Shown here: positions 36,208 to 47,705 of the stretch, one piece after another | Numbering within the stretch: position 1 is the first letter of the stretch | Layout of the letters: the number at the start of each line of letters is the position of its first letter | Source: Pseudorasbora parva | Lineage: Eukaryota; Chordata; Actinopteri; Cypriniformes; Gobionidae | Direction: 5' to 3' | Assembly: GCF_024679245.1 (NCBI RefSeq) | Contig: NC_090177.1 | Span: 39,238,303-39,302,302 of the forward strand | DNA: 64,000 nucleotides | The notes under the pieces: generated by a model | Databases searched by the model: none | What the model was told of the DNA's origin: nothing | What the model saw: the letters and a program-made list of their open reading frames with translations, nothing else | Program-made: the position numbers and the translations under genes

Positions 36208-36574
36208 CCAGAGCACCTTCTACGAGGAGACTGTGAGGGCCCTAGATGCGTATGTCCAGAGAGCTGCCCTGTGGCGAAAATCGGATCAGTTGTTCGTGTG
36301 TTTTGGGTCCCCGAGTAAAAGAAAACCAGCATCTAAGCAGACGTTGAGCAAAGGGATAGTCGAGGCTATCTCATTAGCATACGAGTCGGCTGGACAGCCT
36401 TCACCTCTGAAAGTCCGAGCCCACTCAACCAGGAGTATGGCGGCCTCTATGGCTCTAATATCAGGAGTTTCGCTTCAAGAGGTGTGTGATGCGGCAGGGT
36501 GGTCCTCTCCGCACACTTTTGTGAGGTTTTACAATTTAGCCTCTACCCCAGGTTCCCGGATGTTTGTGGGTTGA
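36208..36574 (+). pseudogene. Tyrosine recombinase, C-terminal fragment (DIRS)
   Basis: Open frame to TGA at 36574 containing SDQLFVCFG, KVRAHSTRSMAAS (the H-x-x-R catalytic pair), AAGWSSPHTFVRFYNL (H/W box and nucleophile Tyr) and C-terminal MFVG. The N-terminal part with the first catalytic Arg is missing upstream, so it is a fragment. Confidence 0.85.
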
Positions 36575-36976
36575 GCAGTTCACATAGACAGACACTTGGG
36601 ACTATAGCGACATGGGAATTTCTTTCCCGTAGTGTTTCGACGCAGCTCGAGTTCCCTCGATAAAGGGAATGTCTCAGGTTACGTATATGTAACCATGGTT
36701 CCCTGAGAGGGAACGAGGCGCTGTGTCGCGATGCCATACTCCCGGCATGCCTGTGATCGACTTGTTCGACTTGTTCAGAAGCTGACGACCGTTTGGTCCG
36801 GGTGTGCTTTATAGCTTCCTGGTCGATGACGTCACTCACCCATGACGTATCTCCACGCTATTGGACAGATTTCACTAGTGCTTCATGACGCAATCACGCA
36901 GAGGCGTTCCCGTAGCGTTTCGGCACAGCGTCTCGTTCCCTCTCAGGGAACCATGGTTACATACGTAACCTGAGAT
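36208..36976 (+). mobile_element. 5'-truncated DIRS element remnant (second family)
   Basis: The 3' end of a DIRS-type element: the tyrosine-recombinase C-terminus followed by an internal complementary region and terminal repeat. GTTACGTATATGTAACCATG (about 36680) and its inverse CATGGTTACATACGTAAC (about 36952) bracket it. It differs in sequence from the larger DIRS at 43.8 kb and lies within the G/T-rich repeat region. Confidence 0.8.
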
Positions 36977-36984
36977 GTTTTGTT

Positions 36985-37147
36985 TTATGTTATGTTATGT
37001 TATGTTATGTTATGTTATGTTATGTTATGTTATGTTATGTTATGTTATGTTATGTTATGTTGTGTTGTGTTGTGTTATGTTATGTTATGTTATGTTATGT
37101 TATGTTATGTTATGTTATGTTATGTTATGTTATGTTATGTTATGTTA
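36985..37147. repeat. (TATGT)n pentanucleotide microsatellite
   Basis: About 32 units, with a short TGTTG variant run near 37060-37075. It starts directly at the end of the DIRS remnant. Confidence 0.95.
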
Positions 37148-37702
37148 TTTGTGTTCTGTTTAATTGTGTTGTATTTTAATAATAAGCTTTTCAGTATTAA
37201 CCATAATTATATTTTAATGTCAGTTTATTCCAAACAAATGTAAATGTCCTTCCTTAATGTCATATACAAATGCCGTTCAGAGGATTTTTCCATGTGTCCA
37301 AGTCCAATCATCACCAAAGGCAGTCAGCAGTAGTGCACTGGAGCAGCAGATGTTTCTCTGTCCTTCTCACATCAGCACCTCCCCCTGTTGTTTCCTGCTT
37401 TCCAAGGTCCACAAACACACATACAAAAACCACAGCAAAAGGATGGACTAGCCTCTCGTCAGAAAGCCCCAACTGCTGGACCTCACACAGTATGTTGTGT
37501 TAGTGTGTTGATATCAGAGCTACTGGCAATGTTTTTGCTAGACTGTTGTTTAAAGAAGCAATAAGCTCTCCTTCAACCAGAGGAAGTCTGACGCAATGCT
37601 CAAGGAAGCTGTTAAGGGTGCATTATCGTAATCTAAACCAACAGGCCTGGAAAGAGTTCAGCCCTGCAAACTAAACACACAACATACAGTGTGACAGCTG
37701 TC

Positions 37703-37800
37703 AGAGCGGTGGCTTAGTGGTGGACACAGGTGCTCTAACGCATTGAGCCGTAGTGCTCATACAGGCGATGCGAATTCAAATCCAGCCAAACTTAAACAGA
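37703..37800 (+). repeat. tRNA-like SINE head fragment
   Basis: GCGGTGGCTTAGTGGTGGACAC resembles an A box (TRGYNNARNNG), and GCGAATTCAAATCC some 70 bp later resembles a B box (GGTTCGANTCC). It is too diverged to be a tRNA gene. Confidence 0.4.
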
Positions 37801-38812
37801 TGGACTAGGAGATCCATATACATAGTGTATATCAGCACTATATCTTTCACTTAGTCTGAGTGTGTCTGAGTGATTTCAGTACTGCCTCCTCTTCTAGTAT
37901 AAAATTACTCTGCCTCAGCAGCTATAAAGTCTTTCTATTAAAACCTTAACATAATTAGGCTGATTTAATGCACATAAACACTAATGCCCCTGTAGAGAGA
38001 AAGTCTGTAATGTGCTGAGCCTAAACTCTATAATAGACACGTTTCTTTTTTGCGTGGCCTTACCGCGCGTTATGATGCATAACAATGGCTACTTTCTTGA
38101 TATGCCATATTTCCCCGTCCTCTGACTGAAGTGTTCGCACATCGAAGGATGAAAGGAATGATAATCACTGTCATTTAGCCGTCATTGTTATTCAGCACAA
38201 AAGTCAGGCAAACAGAAAGCTGCCATTTTCAAAGGATAATTCACATTCCCGTCAGTGCACTGAACTCCATTGTCTTCTTTTCCAGGGACATTTTACTCAG
38301 CCTGTCATGTCTGCAGAAATCGGTGATAACTGTAAATGTGAAGTGCATTGTGGGTATTAATGGACCTACCAATGCATATGGGTTTGATTGGCAGCGAATG
38401 CATACTCTGCTTTAAAAAAACAATATGTTGAATGCAACGTAGGTTACTGCATAAAAGCATGTGCCAAAAGCATAACTTTAAATGCCGAACATGACTTTAT
38501 ACCGTAGAATTAAGCATAGCCTTAGCATTCCCAAAGGAAGTCACCCGGCTGGCGCAGGACCAACCATAGGTTTTCATCAAATATTTGCCATTTTTAATTA
38601 TCGCATTGACCCAAACGTTTTTCAGGCTGAGAAGTGTCAGAAGTGGGACTTTTATTTGGTCTTTAGTTTTTAAAAAGTAAGGAGAAAGTAATACACATTT
38701 ATGTAAACAAAACAAAACAAAACAAACCGTCCTTATTTTGTTTTGTTTTCTGGTTTATTTATTGTTTTGTTTTTCTTTTCTTTTTTTGTGGTTAATTGTA
38801 GGCTAGGAAAAA

Positions 38813-38814
<2 letters not shown>

Positions 38815-38909
<95 letters not shown>
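38815..38909. repeat. (GT)n microsatellite
   Basis: About 47 uninterrupted GT units. It interrupts a copy of the composite core (GGCTAGGAAAAATC just upstream). Confidence 0.97.
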
Positions 38910-38910
<1 letters not shown>

Positions 38911-38974
38911 TTGTTCTGTGTTTTAGTTAAGTTTATTTTTTTTTTTCATTTATTGTTTTCCATTTTTTCCTTTT

Positions 38975-40300
38975 GGTTAATTGTATGCTGAAAAGTCACA
39001 CAAGTCAGGATTTAAATCTAAAATAAGGTTTGCCAAAATGTCAGAAATAAGACAAACTAGTATAACTTTTATTGTTTTTTTGTTAGTTTTTTAATTTTTT
39101 GTTTTGTTTTCTTGTTTTGTGTTTTGTTTTCTTGTTTTGTTTTCTTGTTTTGTGTTTTGTTTTCTTGTTTTGTGTTTTGTTTTCTTGTTTTGTGTTTTGT
39201 TTTCTTGTTTTGTGTTTTGTTTTCTTGTTTTGTTTTCTTGTTTTGTGTTTTGTTTTCTTGTTTTGTGTTTTGTTTTCTTGTTTTGTTTTCTTGTTTTGTG
39301 TGTTTTGTTTTCTTGTTTTGTTTTCTTGTTTTGTGCGTTTTGTTTTCTTGTTTTGTGTTTTGTTTTCTTGTTTTGTTTTCTTGTTTTGTGTGTTTTGTTT
39401 TCTTGTTTTGTTTTCTTGTTTTGTGTGTTTTGTTTTCTTGTTTTGTTTTCTTGTTTTGTGCGTTTTGTTTTCTTGTTTTGTGTTTTGTTTTCTTGTTTTG
39501 TTTTCTTGTTTTGTGTGTTTTGTTTTCTTGTTTTGTGTGTTTTGTTTTCTTGTTTTGTGTGTTTTGTTTTCTTGTTTTGTTTTCTTGTTTTGTGTTTTGT
39601 TTTCTTGTTTTGTTTTCTTGTTTTGTGTGTTTTGTTTTCTTGTTTTGTGTTTTGTTTTCTTGTTTTGTTTTCTTGTTTTGTGTGTTTTGTTTTCTTGTTT
39701 TGTTTTCTTGTTTTGTGTTTTGTTTTCTTGTTTTGTTTTCTTGTTTTGTGTGTTTTGTTTTCTTGTTTTGTGTGTTTTGTTTTCTTGTTTTGTGTGTTTT
39801 GTTTTCTTGTTTTGTGTTTTGTTTTCTTGTTTTGTTTTCTTGTTTTGTGTGTTTTGTTTTCTTGTTTTGTGTGTTTTGTTTTCTTGTTTTGTGTTTTGTT
39901 TTCTTGTTTTGTTTTCTTGTTTTGTGCTCTGTTTTGTGTGTTTTGTTTTCTTGTTTTGTGCTGTGTTTTGTTTTCTTGTTTTGTGTTTTGTTTTCTTGTT
40001 TTGCTCTGTTTTGTGTTTTGGTTTCTTTTCCTTTCTTTCTTTTTTGTTCTTTTTGGTTAATTGTTTGCTAGGAAATCACACAAATCAGGTTTTAAATCTA
40101 AAATAAGGTTTGCCAAAAGTAAGACAAAATAGTAATAACTATTATTGTAATAATTATAAGCATATTGGTTTTGATTTTAGTTTATACTCTGTGTTCTGCT
40201 TAATGGTGTTTTGTTTTAATTATAATCTTATCGTAATGGCCAGAATTGTATTTTAATGTCAGTGCCCTCCTAAAACTTAAAATGTCCTTCCTTAGGGCTG
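38975..40300 (+). repeat. TTTTGTTTTCTTG minisatellite with composite core, block 2
   Basis: A core copy (about 38975-39060), then about 0.9 kb of alternating TTTTGTTTTCTTG / TTTTGTGTTTTG / TTTTGTGTGTTTTG units (39100-40020), then another core copy (40055-40150). The segment 40205-40298 is similar to 37155-37262, marking equivalent ends of two larger repeat units. All three forward frames are open only because the units lack stop codons. Confidence 0.88.
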
Positions 40301-40451
40301 ATGCACCATGGCTCATGTTCTCAGACTTTTCTAACAGTTCTGTCTAAAAGTTATTTGATAGAAATGCTAAACAAAGACAGGAAAGGATATATGAAAAAAA
40401 AAAATAGTATTGGTAATAAAATGGCAAACACTATAATATTATCATATACTG

Positions 40452-40735
40452 CACTGTAAAAATATTGACTTATGAATTATGTTTTAGTTAACAATTAAAT
40501 TAAAAAAAAAAGTTTGCTTAACCAGTGAAAAGAAGATGGTTGAACAATCGTAAAAAGAAAATAATTTAAAAAAAATACTATATAAATTAAATCAGCTGAA
40601 CAAAAGATCTTAAATTAAGACATGTGACCTTACTAAGGAAACTACTTTGTTTAAAAGTTGAGTAAACTCAAAAAAGCTGTGCAGCAAGTTGCCTTACAAT
40701 TTTGAGATATGTCAACTTTTCTTGTTTTTACAGTA
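40452..40735. mobile_element. CACTGTAAAAA-ended MITE, copy 2
   Basis: Ends GCACTGTAAAAATATTG and, inverted, ATACTGTAAAAACAAG. The AT-rich interior includes AGTTGAGTAAACTC. Same style as 58513-58733. Confidence 0.55.
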
Positions 40736-42566
40736 TGCCGGCATTCAGAAAATACACATTTATATAATTTAAGTCTTTGAGTTCTCAATAAAAAATTAAA
40801 TACAAAATTGTATTGAATCCAGCTGTTAGAAATAAAGTATCTGTAGCCTGCATAAAAACATCTGCACTTTGTGTGTCAGTTTGTCCGTTAAACATTCACA
40901 CAGATGAATTATGCTACATAAGTTTGATAACGATCCCATCATGAAAAAGATGATTTAGACACATTTACAGCTCAAATGACCTACATTTTTTACTATAGAA
41001 ATAGTTTAACTTGTTTTAAATCAGAAAAATTCCTTTAAATGTGAGAGAACTTTATCCTATTGCTTTTTTATACTTTGAAAGTTGAGCTCAAGGACAGCGG
41101 GAAATAATCTCCATCCATCCGCTGGGCTTAAAAGTATTAAAACCAAACCTGGACACCTGGAAACAAAATAAGAGCATTAAAAATCATTGCAGGGCAGGAG
41201 GATATGAGTTTATCCAGATGAGGCTTTAGTGAGGACGGGGATGGGTGGGTGTTGAATCGGCAGAAGGTCAGCCAGTTCCTCCAGCTGCCCAAACTGTGAC
41301 CTACTATTTAAAAATCTGAAAAAAGGCACCCAAGGGGTCAGTGTGTGTGCAATTGACTTCCTTGAGTGGCGTCTACAGGCATGAAGGAAATTAGACATGT
41401 TTTACCTTTAAATTCTCCTGTGTCCCCACAGATGATGGATCACTTACCAGAAAGTACATAGACACACATCCACAAAATGTGCAAGGCTGAGATGAGTCTT
41501 GTGATGTGTTGATGAAATGGGTGTGCGTGATAAGCTGACGGTTATATCTGGCATGACGAATGAGTTTGCCTGCACTCTCAGAACAGTCTCTGTGGAATTA
41601 AAGAGGTTTTCTCACATTAATTCCAGGCGAAAACCTGTCTAGCTAGGGTGCAAAATTAGCTTTTTGGCACACCTGCCAAATTGAGCTGGGTGAATTGAGA
41701 AAACGTTACGTCAGATAAGTTTTACGTCACCCGCATCACTTAAATCAACAAGCAGACAACATTAACCATTGATGTCTTAGCCTAATGTTGAAATTAAAAA
41801 ATAATATATCTAATAATATATACATTTTCACACAGATTTAGCAGAATTTAATTAAAACTTTGCCGATTTCTGTTTGAGCTCCTTATTTCCTCGCTCAACT
41901 ATTGACAATAGACAATGGACTTTTTTTGCCCACAAAATTTTGCTGAAATGCGTGTCTTAAACATTTCTAGGGTGAACCATCACTCCAACTTATCATAGTT
42001 AACTAAAACCATTAAAAATCCTTACTTTGAAGAAGTTTAAAGTTTAATGAAATAAAAAAACATACACTTGTTTTATTTAAGCTAGTTACATTTCGTTTAA
42101 CTTGATGTACTAAAATAACTTTAAAAAAAACTTAAATGAATAAAAAATATTTACACACAACAAAATTTCTCAAAATAAAACATTCATTAAAAACTATATG
42201 TTATCTCAAATATACTAAAACAACGCTGGTCCGGCTCTGTTGGGGGAAACACATTACAAGTATCATGAGTTACGTAATCAGATTACTTTGATCACATAAG
42301 AAATCAAGTGTGGCATTAGTTCTGGCAGGTTGTGTTAGTCATGACTCTCAGCTGATCTACAGCTACCTATAGGAATACGTCACATATCACAGCATCTCTC
42401 TAAATAAGCTCCATTCAGTATTATCAGCGGCCTTATCACATTGCTCAAGAGCTAGTTACCCTTCTCCATCCCCAGCTCCTCCTGTCATCCAGTCCCGACT
42501 GGTGTTTCTGAGATTCCTCTTGAATGAGACTAATTTCTTCAATTGTGTTGTAATTATTGTCATTAA

Positions 42567-43679
42567 AGGTGTCATGAAGTGGATATTTTTCTTTTTTTAT
42601 ACTGTTGTCTGAGGTCAACTAATGACGTTCGTGTGGTTTTTACATTCAAAAACATCATGACTAATAAGTAATAGGCTATTTTCTGCACGGGTTTTGAGGC
42701 TCTCTCCTGAACGCTGGGTTTGGATGGGTGTGCCGCATTGGAGACTTGGAGGTAAACGCCTACGGCTAGGATTGGATAAGATTTGCATATTTAATGAGCT
42801 TAAGCTTCGCTGTCATATCTCTGCCCCTGTTATGTCAGTTCACATGAGGGGGGGATTATTTGGAAAGTGGCAACTGAAATGATTCTCTCGATCACAGGAA
42901 ACGTCTTTATCAAACAAACACAATGATTTATTTCTCATCCGATTGATTGGAATATTATTTTTGTATTACTTGGCCTTCCCGCTCGGTGGATATAAGTGCG
43001 AACCACACACACACACAAACACATGCACACAGGCGCCCAGATCAAGAAAGGAATATTATTTCACTATTTGAGATTCATCGGCATGCCGACAGGCTTTTAG
43101 TAGCCCGTCTGTAAAACACATAGGCCCGGTACTACTATTACATATACAAAAGACGTTTTACTCACATAAGTGTGTTGCACCATTCCTCCTGTCCGATCCG
43201 ATAATCTCAATATGTCTGCAAATCCAGCTCGACCGAGAATTGTTTACAAATGATTCCGCTGTGAAATGAAGCGAACACACGTTCAATATCTTCCTCACGT
43301 GAGCTGGAACTTCATTAAAAATAAAGTTCAACCACTCATTCCTAATATTAGGATCCGAAGGAAGCTTATGTAGCGACTGTGTTCTTCCACAATATCTTGC
43401 TATCTTCTTCAGCATGTTTATTGCTGCTGGCTAGCACGATCCGACGGTGGGCGGGGCTACTGAATTAGACGTGCTAATTGTTCTGTCGAGGCGTGTTTTG
43501 TCACTCGATGACGTCAAGATGCGAACACGATCATTTTCTGGGCCTGGTGTCTATAAAAGCTTTTCTTTGACTAACAAGGAAGTTTTCGGCTCCCAAACTT
43601 ACAGGATATTCTTATATTAGCATGACCTTTTATATATCAAAACCTCAAGGGAAAGTTGATTTCTCAATTCATCACCCCT
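42567..43679. mobile_element. TTAA-flanked, THAP-bearing element (Kolobok-like)
   Basis: A 1113-bp element with TTAA at 42563-42566 and 43680-43683 and ends AGGTGTCATGAA / (inverted) AGGGGTGATGAA. It carries a THAP-domain relic on the minus strand. THAP plus TTAA target is the Kolobok combination; the catalytic domain is absent. Confidence 0.75.
43158..43415 (-). pseudogene. THAP-type zinc-finger relic
   Basis: An 85-residue minus-strand frame. RTQSLHKLPSDPNIRNEWL followed by NVCSLHFTAESF matches the second half of the THAP DNA-binding zinc finger (His-x-Leu/Phe-Pro, Trp, then Cys-x2-His-Phe). Of the first Cys pair only RYCGR is visible, so the C2CH finger may be incomplete. The fragment stops soon after the domain. 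Most likely the DNA-binding part of a Kolobok (or P-type) transposase. Confidence 0.7.
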
Positions 43680-43828
43680 TTAAGAAAATTAACAATATTG
43701 TATACTTTGGTTCTGTTCTGTTTACCTTAATGGGGTTTATTGCTGCAGTTCTTGCCCAGAACAGAAGGGGGGAGCACGATCATTTGATTATACTCCAGGG
43801 TTCCCTTTCGTTCAGTCACTCCGACGTA

Positions 43829-44000
43829 ACGTCAGTGACTGACGAATGGGGGTTTCGCTTAGAAGCCTGTCATCTCCGAGACTAGAAAGCGCCCAATGGC
43901 AGTGCCAATGCCATGGGCATGCGAGATTTGCATGCGTAACTCCGCCTACCCACGTGGGTATATAAGGAAGTAGCTGGCATCATCGCATTATGTTTTAATG
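43829..44000 (+). repeat. DIRS left inverted terminal repeat with TATA box
   Basis: Inverse match to 49382-49556, including GCGCCCAATGGCAGTGCCAA and CTACCCACGTGGGTATATAA. TATATAAG at 43959-43966 is the likely promoter of the element; the first long frame begins about 280 bp later. Confidence 0.85.
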
Positions 44001-44243
44001 CTTCGGAGCCAAGGGTTACATACCTTTCACTCCTATAAGCCTTCTGAGTTAAGTCAGTTCTTCGAGACGATCAGGATCTTCCAGTCGGTGTTGGTGTTCG
44101 GCGCGTTCCAGCGGTCACATACTTCCTGCCTGCTGGTCATACGATTGGTTTCCGGTTGGTGTGTGGTCCCCTGGGCGCTTCGGCATCGACTGCGAGGTTA
44201 ATCCTCTCACAAAAGAGCTCACACGTGGCACGTCCTTTTCAGG

Positions 44244-47200
44244 ATGTCTCGCCCGTGTGCTTCTGGGTGTGGCCGGTCTTTACACTCCACTGATGGGCAC
44301 TCGCACTGTCTGGCATGCTTGGGCTTCCAGCATGCTCAGGCGGCGCTTGTGGATGAGTCATGTTCTCACTGCGGGAACATGGCCATCTCCGTGTTGCGGT
44401 CGAGACTCAATGATCTCCGTGCGGCTGCCGGAGTGAGAGTCCCCTCCATCACCCCCCGATCTGACGTGTCCGCGGCCTCGGTCTTATCCGGTCCGCGGGG
44501 CGTCTCTTCGGCTGGTGGCCAGGGTGACCTGAGGGTGATGGTGTGGAATACAGCTCCGACGCTCATGCCTCGGCCCACACCCCCCTCTGTTGCACCGGTA
44601 CCCGCGAGCGTTGTGATGGAGCCCGCGGCCTCGGTCTCGGCCGGTCCGCGGGTTTCGTTCGGCGCTCCAGAGGAGGACGAGATGTCGGTAACCGCATCAC
44701 AAGGTGGGCTAGAGTCCACCGAGGATGAGGATTCGGCTGTGCTGCCGCCTCCGGGCGCGCCAGCATTGTCCGAGTCGGACCCGGAGTTGACAGCCATGCT
44801 TGCCCGGGCGGCCGCGGCGCTCGGTCTGGAGTGGAACCCTCCACCCCGGCCGGAGCGTTCGCGGCTAGATGATTGGTTTTTGGGTGCGCCACGACAGGAC
44901 AGCCGTCCTGCCGTGCCCCCAATTCCTTTCTTCCCGGAAGTGCATGAGGAGGTTGCGCACTCGTGGAGGGCCCCCGTGTCTTCTCGCGAGCGTTTGGCAA
45001 CCTCTTCCGCCTTCTCCGCCCTCGATGGGGCGGCGGCTAGAGGGTACACTGGGGTCCCCCCGGTGGAGCGTTCTGTGGCGATGCAACTGTGTCCCCAGAG
45101 CGCCTCCTCCTGGCGTGGCGATCCTAAGCACCCCTCCAAGGCCTGTAGATTCACATCTTCCATGGTGTCGAAGACCTACAGAGCTGCGGGGCAGGCCGCC
45201 GCTTCTTTGCATGCCATGGCAACCCTCCAGGCCTACCAGGCCAAGTTGCTGTGCGACATGCACGAGGGTGGAGCCGACCCAGGGCTCAGAGATGAGCTGC
45301 GTGCCGCGACCGACCTCGCTCTCCGAGCGACGAAGGTTACCGCACGCTCCCTGGGCCGGGTGATGTCCACTTGTGTGGTCCAGGAGAGACACTTCTCGCT
45401 AAACGCCAGGCCAAACGGCGCTCCTGACGCGGACAGCTCAGAGATGGGCAGTTCTTTCCAGGAGACGGCAGCAGGGCCGCTCCTTCCCCCGGTGGAGGGC
45501 CGGGGGAGAATCTTTCGTTCCGCTGCCGCCCCCCGGGGTGGCAGCACCCTAATGTGGTTAAAGAAAGAACTGACAAACCCATCTCTGAGCACCCAGAGAC
45601 CGGTGACGGCAGTGTGCGCCGCCCCCGGGCCACGCCGCTCTCGTCCCTCTCTGTCGCCAGCCCCCTCTCAGAGCAGACCCCAGTGGAACGCGAGTCCTTC
45701 CCTGGTCTCCTCTGTCAGGGCGCAGCCGTTACCGCCGCCCCGACACCGGGCCGCTACGCCACCCGAGTCCGGGCCGGTAACGCTGCCTCGCTGCCCCACC
45801 GAGGGTACGCCGGTGCTCCGCATGACCCCGTTGGTACACTCACTGGGAGCGTGGCTACAGCTGCCGGGACTGTCCCGCTGGGTCGCACGGACCATCCGGC
45901 TCGGCTACGCGATTCAGTTCGCGCGAGCTCCTCCCCGCTTCCGGGGTGTCCGGTACACCATGGTGGGGTCCAATGCCCCAGTCATGCGTGCGGAGATCGC
46001 AACCCTACTGGCGAAGGGTGCGGTCGAGCTCGTCCCTCCAGCCGAGATGAAGTCCGGCTTCTACAGCCCTTACTTCATTGTACCGAAGAAATCCGGTGGG
46101 TTACGACCGATCCTGGACCTTCGCGTCCTGAACCGATCCCTTTACAGGCTTCCGTTCAGGATGTTGACTGCAAAACGCCTTTTCGAATGCGTTCGTCCAT
46201 GCGATTGGTTTGCAGCGATCGACCTGAAGGACGCGTACTTCCATGTGTCCATCCTTCCGTGACACAGACCGTTCCTACGGTTTGCGTTCGAAGGGCGGGC
46301 ATATCAGTATGCTGTACTACCATTCGGGCTAGCTCTGTCCCCTCGCGTCTTCACGAAGATTGTCGAGGCAGCCCTTGCGCCACTCAGGCAACAAGGGGTT
46401 CGCATCCTGAACTATCTCGACGACTGGCTCATACTAGGCCACTCTCGGGACCGGGTGTGCGAACACAGAGACCTGGTTCTCCACCACTTAGCTCGTTTGG
46501 GCCTTCGGGTCAACTGGGAGAAGAGCAAACTCTGCCCCGTGCAGAGGATCTCTTTTCTCGGTATGGAGATCGACTCGGTCGCCATGTGCGCGCAGCTTAC
46601 CGGCTTGCGCGCGCAGTCGCTGCTGACTTGCCTCAGGCAGATAGAGAGCAAGAGTGCGGTTCCACTGAAACTGTTTCAGAGGCTCCTGGGGCATATGGCA
46701 TCTGCAGCCGCGGTAACGCCGCTCGGATTGCTTCATATGAGACCGCTTCAGCACTGGCTTCGCGATCGAGTCCCGAGATGGGCATGGCGGTCTGGCACGC
46801 TCCGGGTCCCAGTGACTCAGGCCTGCAGACAGACACTCACCCAGTGGTCGAACCTCAGTTTTCTACGGACAGGAGTGCCCTTAGAACGAGTTTCCCGGCA
46901 TGTTGTTGTGTCAACAGATGCGTCCACCACGGGTTGGGGTGCCATGTGCAATGGACATGCAGCCGCCGGCTCTTGGTCAGAGAGCCAGAGCCGCCTGCAT
47001 ATCAATTGCCTTGAGTTGCTGGCAGTACGGTTCGCCCTGCACCGCTTCCGAGCGTTGCTGAAGGGTCAACACGTACTAGTCAGATCGGACAACACGGCCG
47101 TAGTAGCGTACATCAACCACCAGGGCGGTCTACGCTCCCGCCGCATGTCTCAACTCGCCCGCCATCTCGTTTTATGGAGTCAGAAGCGCCTGAGGTCCCT

Positions 47201-47705
47201 TCGTGCTGTCCATATCCCGGGGATCCTGAACCGTGCAGCCGACGAGCTCTCACGGGTTCAGCCAATCCCTGGGGAGTGGAGACTCCATCCCCAGTCGGTC
47301 CAGCTGATTTGGGATCAGTTCGGGGACGCACAGGTAGATCTGTTTGCCTCCCACGACTCGTCCCACTGCAGCCTGTACTATTCCCTGACCGAGGGCACGC
47401 TCGGCACGGATGCACTGGCGCACAGCTGGCCGCGGGGCCTACGCAAGTATGCGTTTCCCCCAGTGAGCCTTCTTGCACGTGTTCTGTGCAAGGTCAGGGA
47501 GGACAAGGAGCAAGTCATTTTGGTCGCCCCGTACTGGCACGGCCGGACCTGGTTCCCAGAACTAGTGCTCCTTGCGACAGCCCCTCCCTGGCCAATTCCT
47601 CTGAGACAAGACCTACTCTCTCAGAGACGGGGCACCCTGTGGCACCCGCGTCCCGATCTTTGGAACCTCCACGTGTGGCTCCTGGACAGGACGCGGCAGG
47701 TTTGA
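44244..47705 (+). pseudogene. DIRS gag-RT-RNase H polyprotein, one premature TGA
   Basis: One frame of 1153 codons broken only by TGA at 46260-46262 (codon 673), inside LP-stop-HRPFLRF where CGA (Arg) is expected. The N-terminus has a Cys/His cluster (CASGCG, HCLACLGFQH, CSHCGN) fitting a Gag-like zinc-binding region, followed by a Pro/Ser/Ala-rich Gag part (to about residue 560). RT motifs follow: KKSGGLRPILDLRVLN, IDLKDAYFHV and YLDDW (residues 724-728). RNase H shows STDASTTGWGAM (Asp 892), CLELLAV and RSDNTAVVAYI. After RNase H comes the conserved DIRS tail WDQFG…DLFASH. It would be full length but for that stop, so inactivation looks recent. Confidence 0.88.

Noticed and set aside
39099..40106. 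Three overlapping 318-335 codon + strand frames (FCFLVL repeats)
   Set aside because: All three forward frames are open because TTTTGT/TTTTCTTG units contain no stop; low-complexity artefact.
44366..45163. 265-codon minus-strand frame in the DIRS gag region
   Set aside because: Antisense shadow of gag; no conserved motif.
45554..47014. 486-codon frame overlapping DIRS gag-RT
   Set aside because: No recognisable domain; a shadow frame permitted by the GC-rich DIRS coding sequence.
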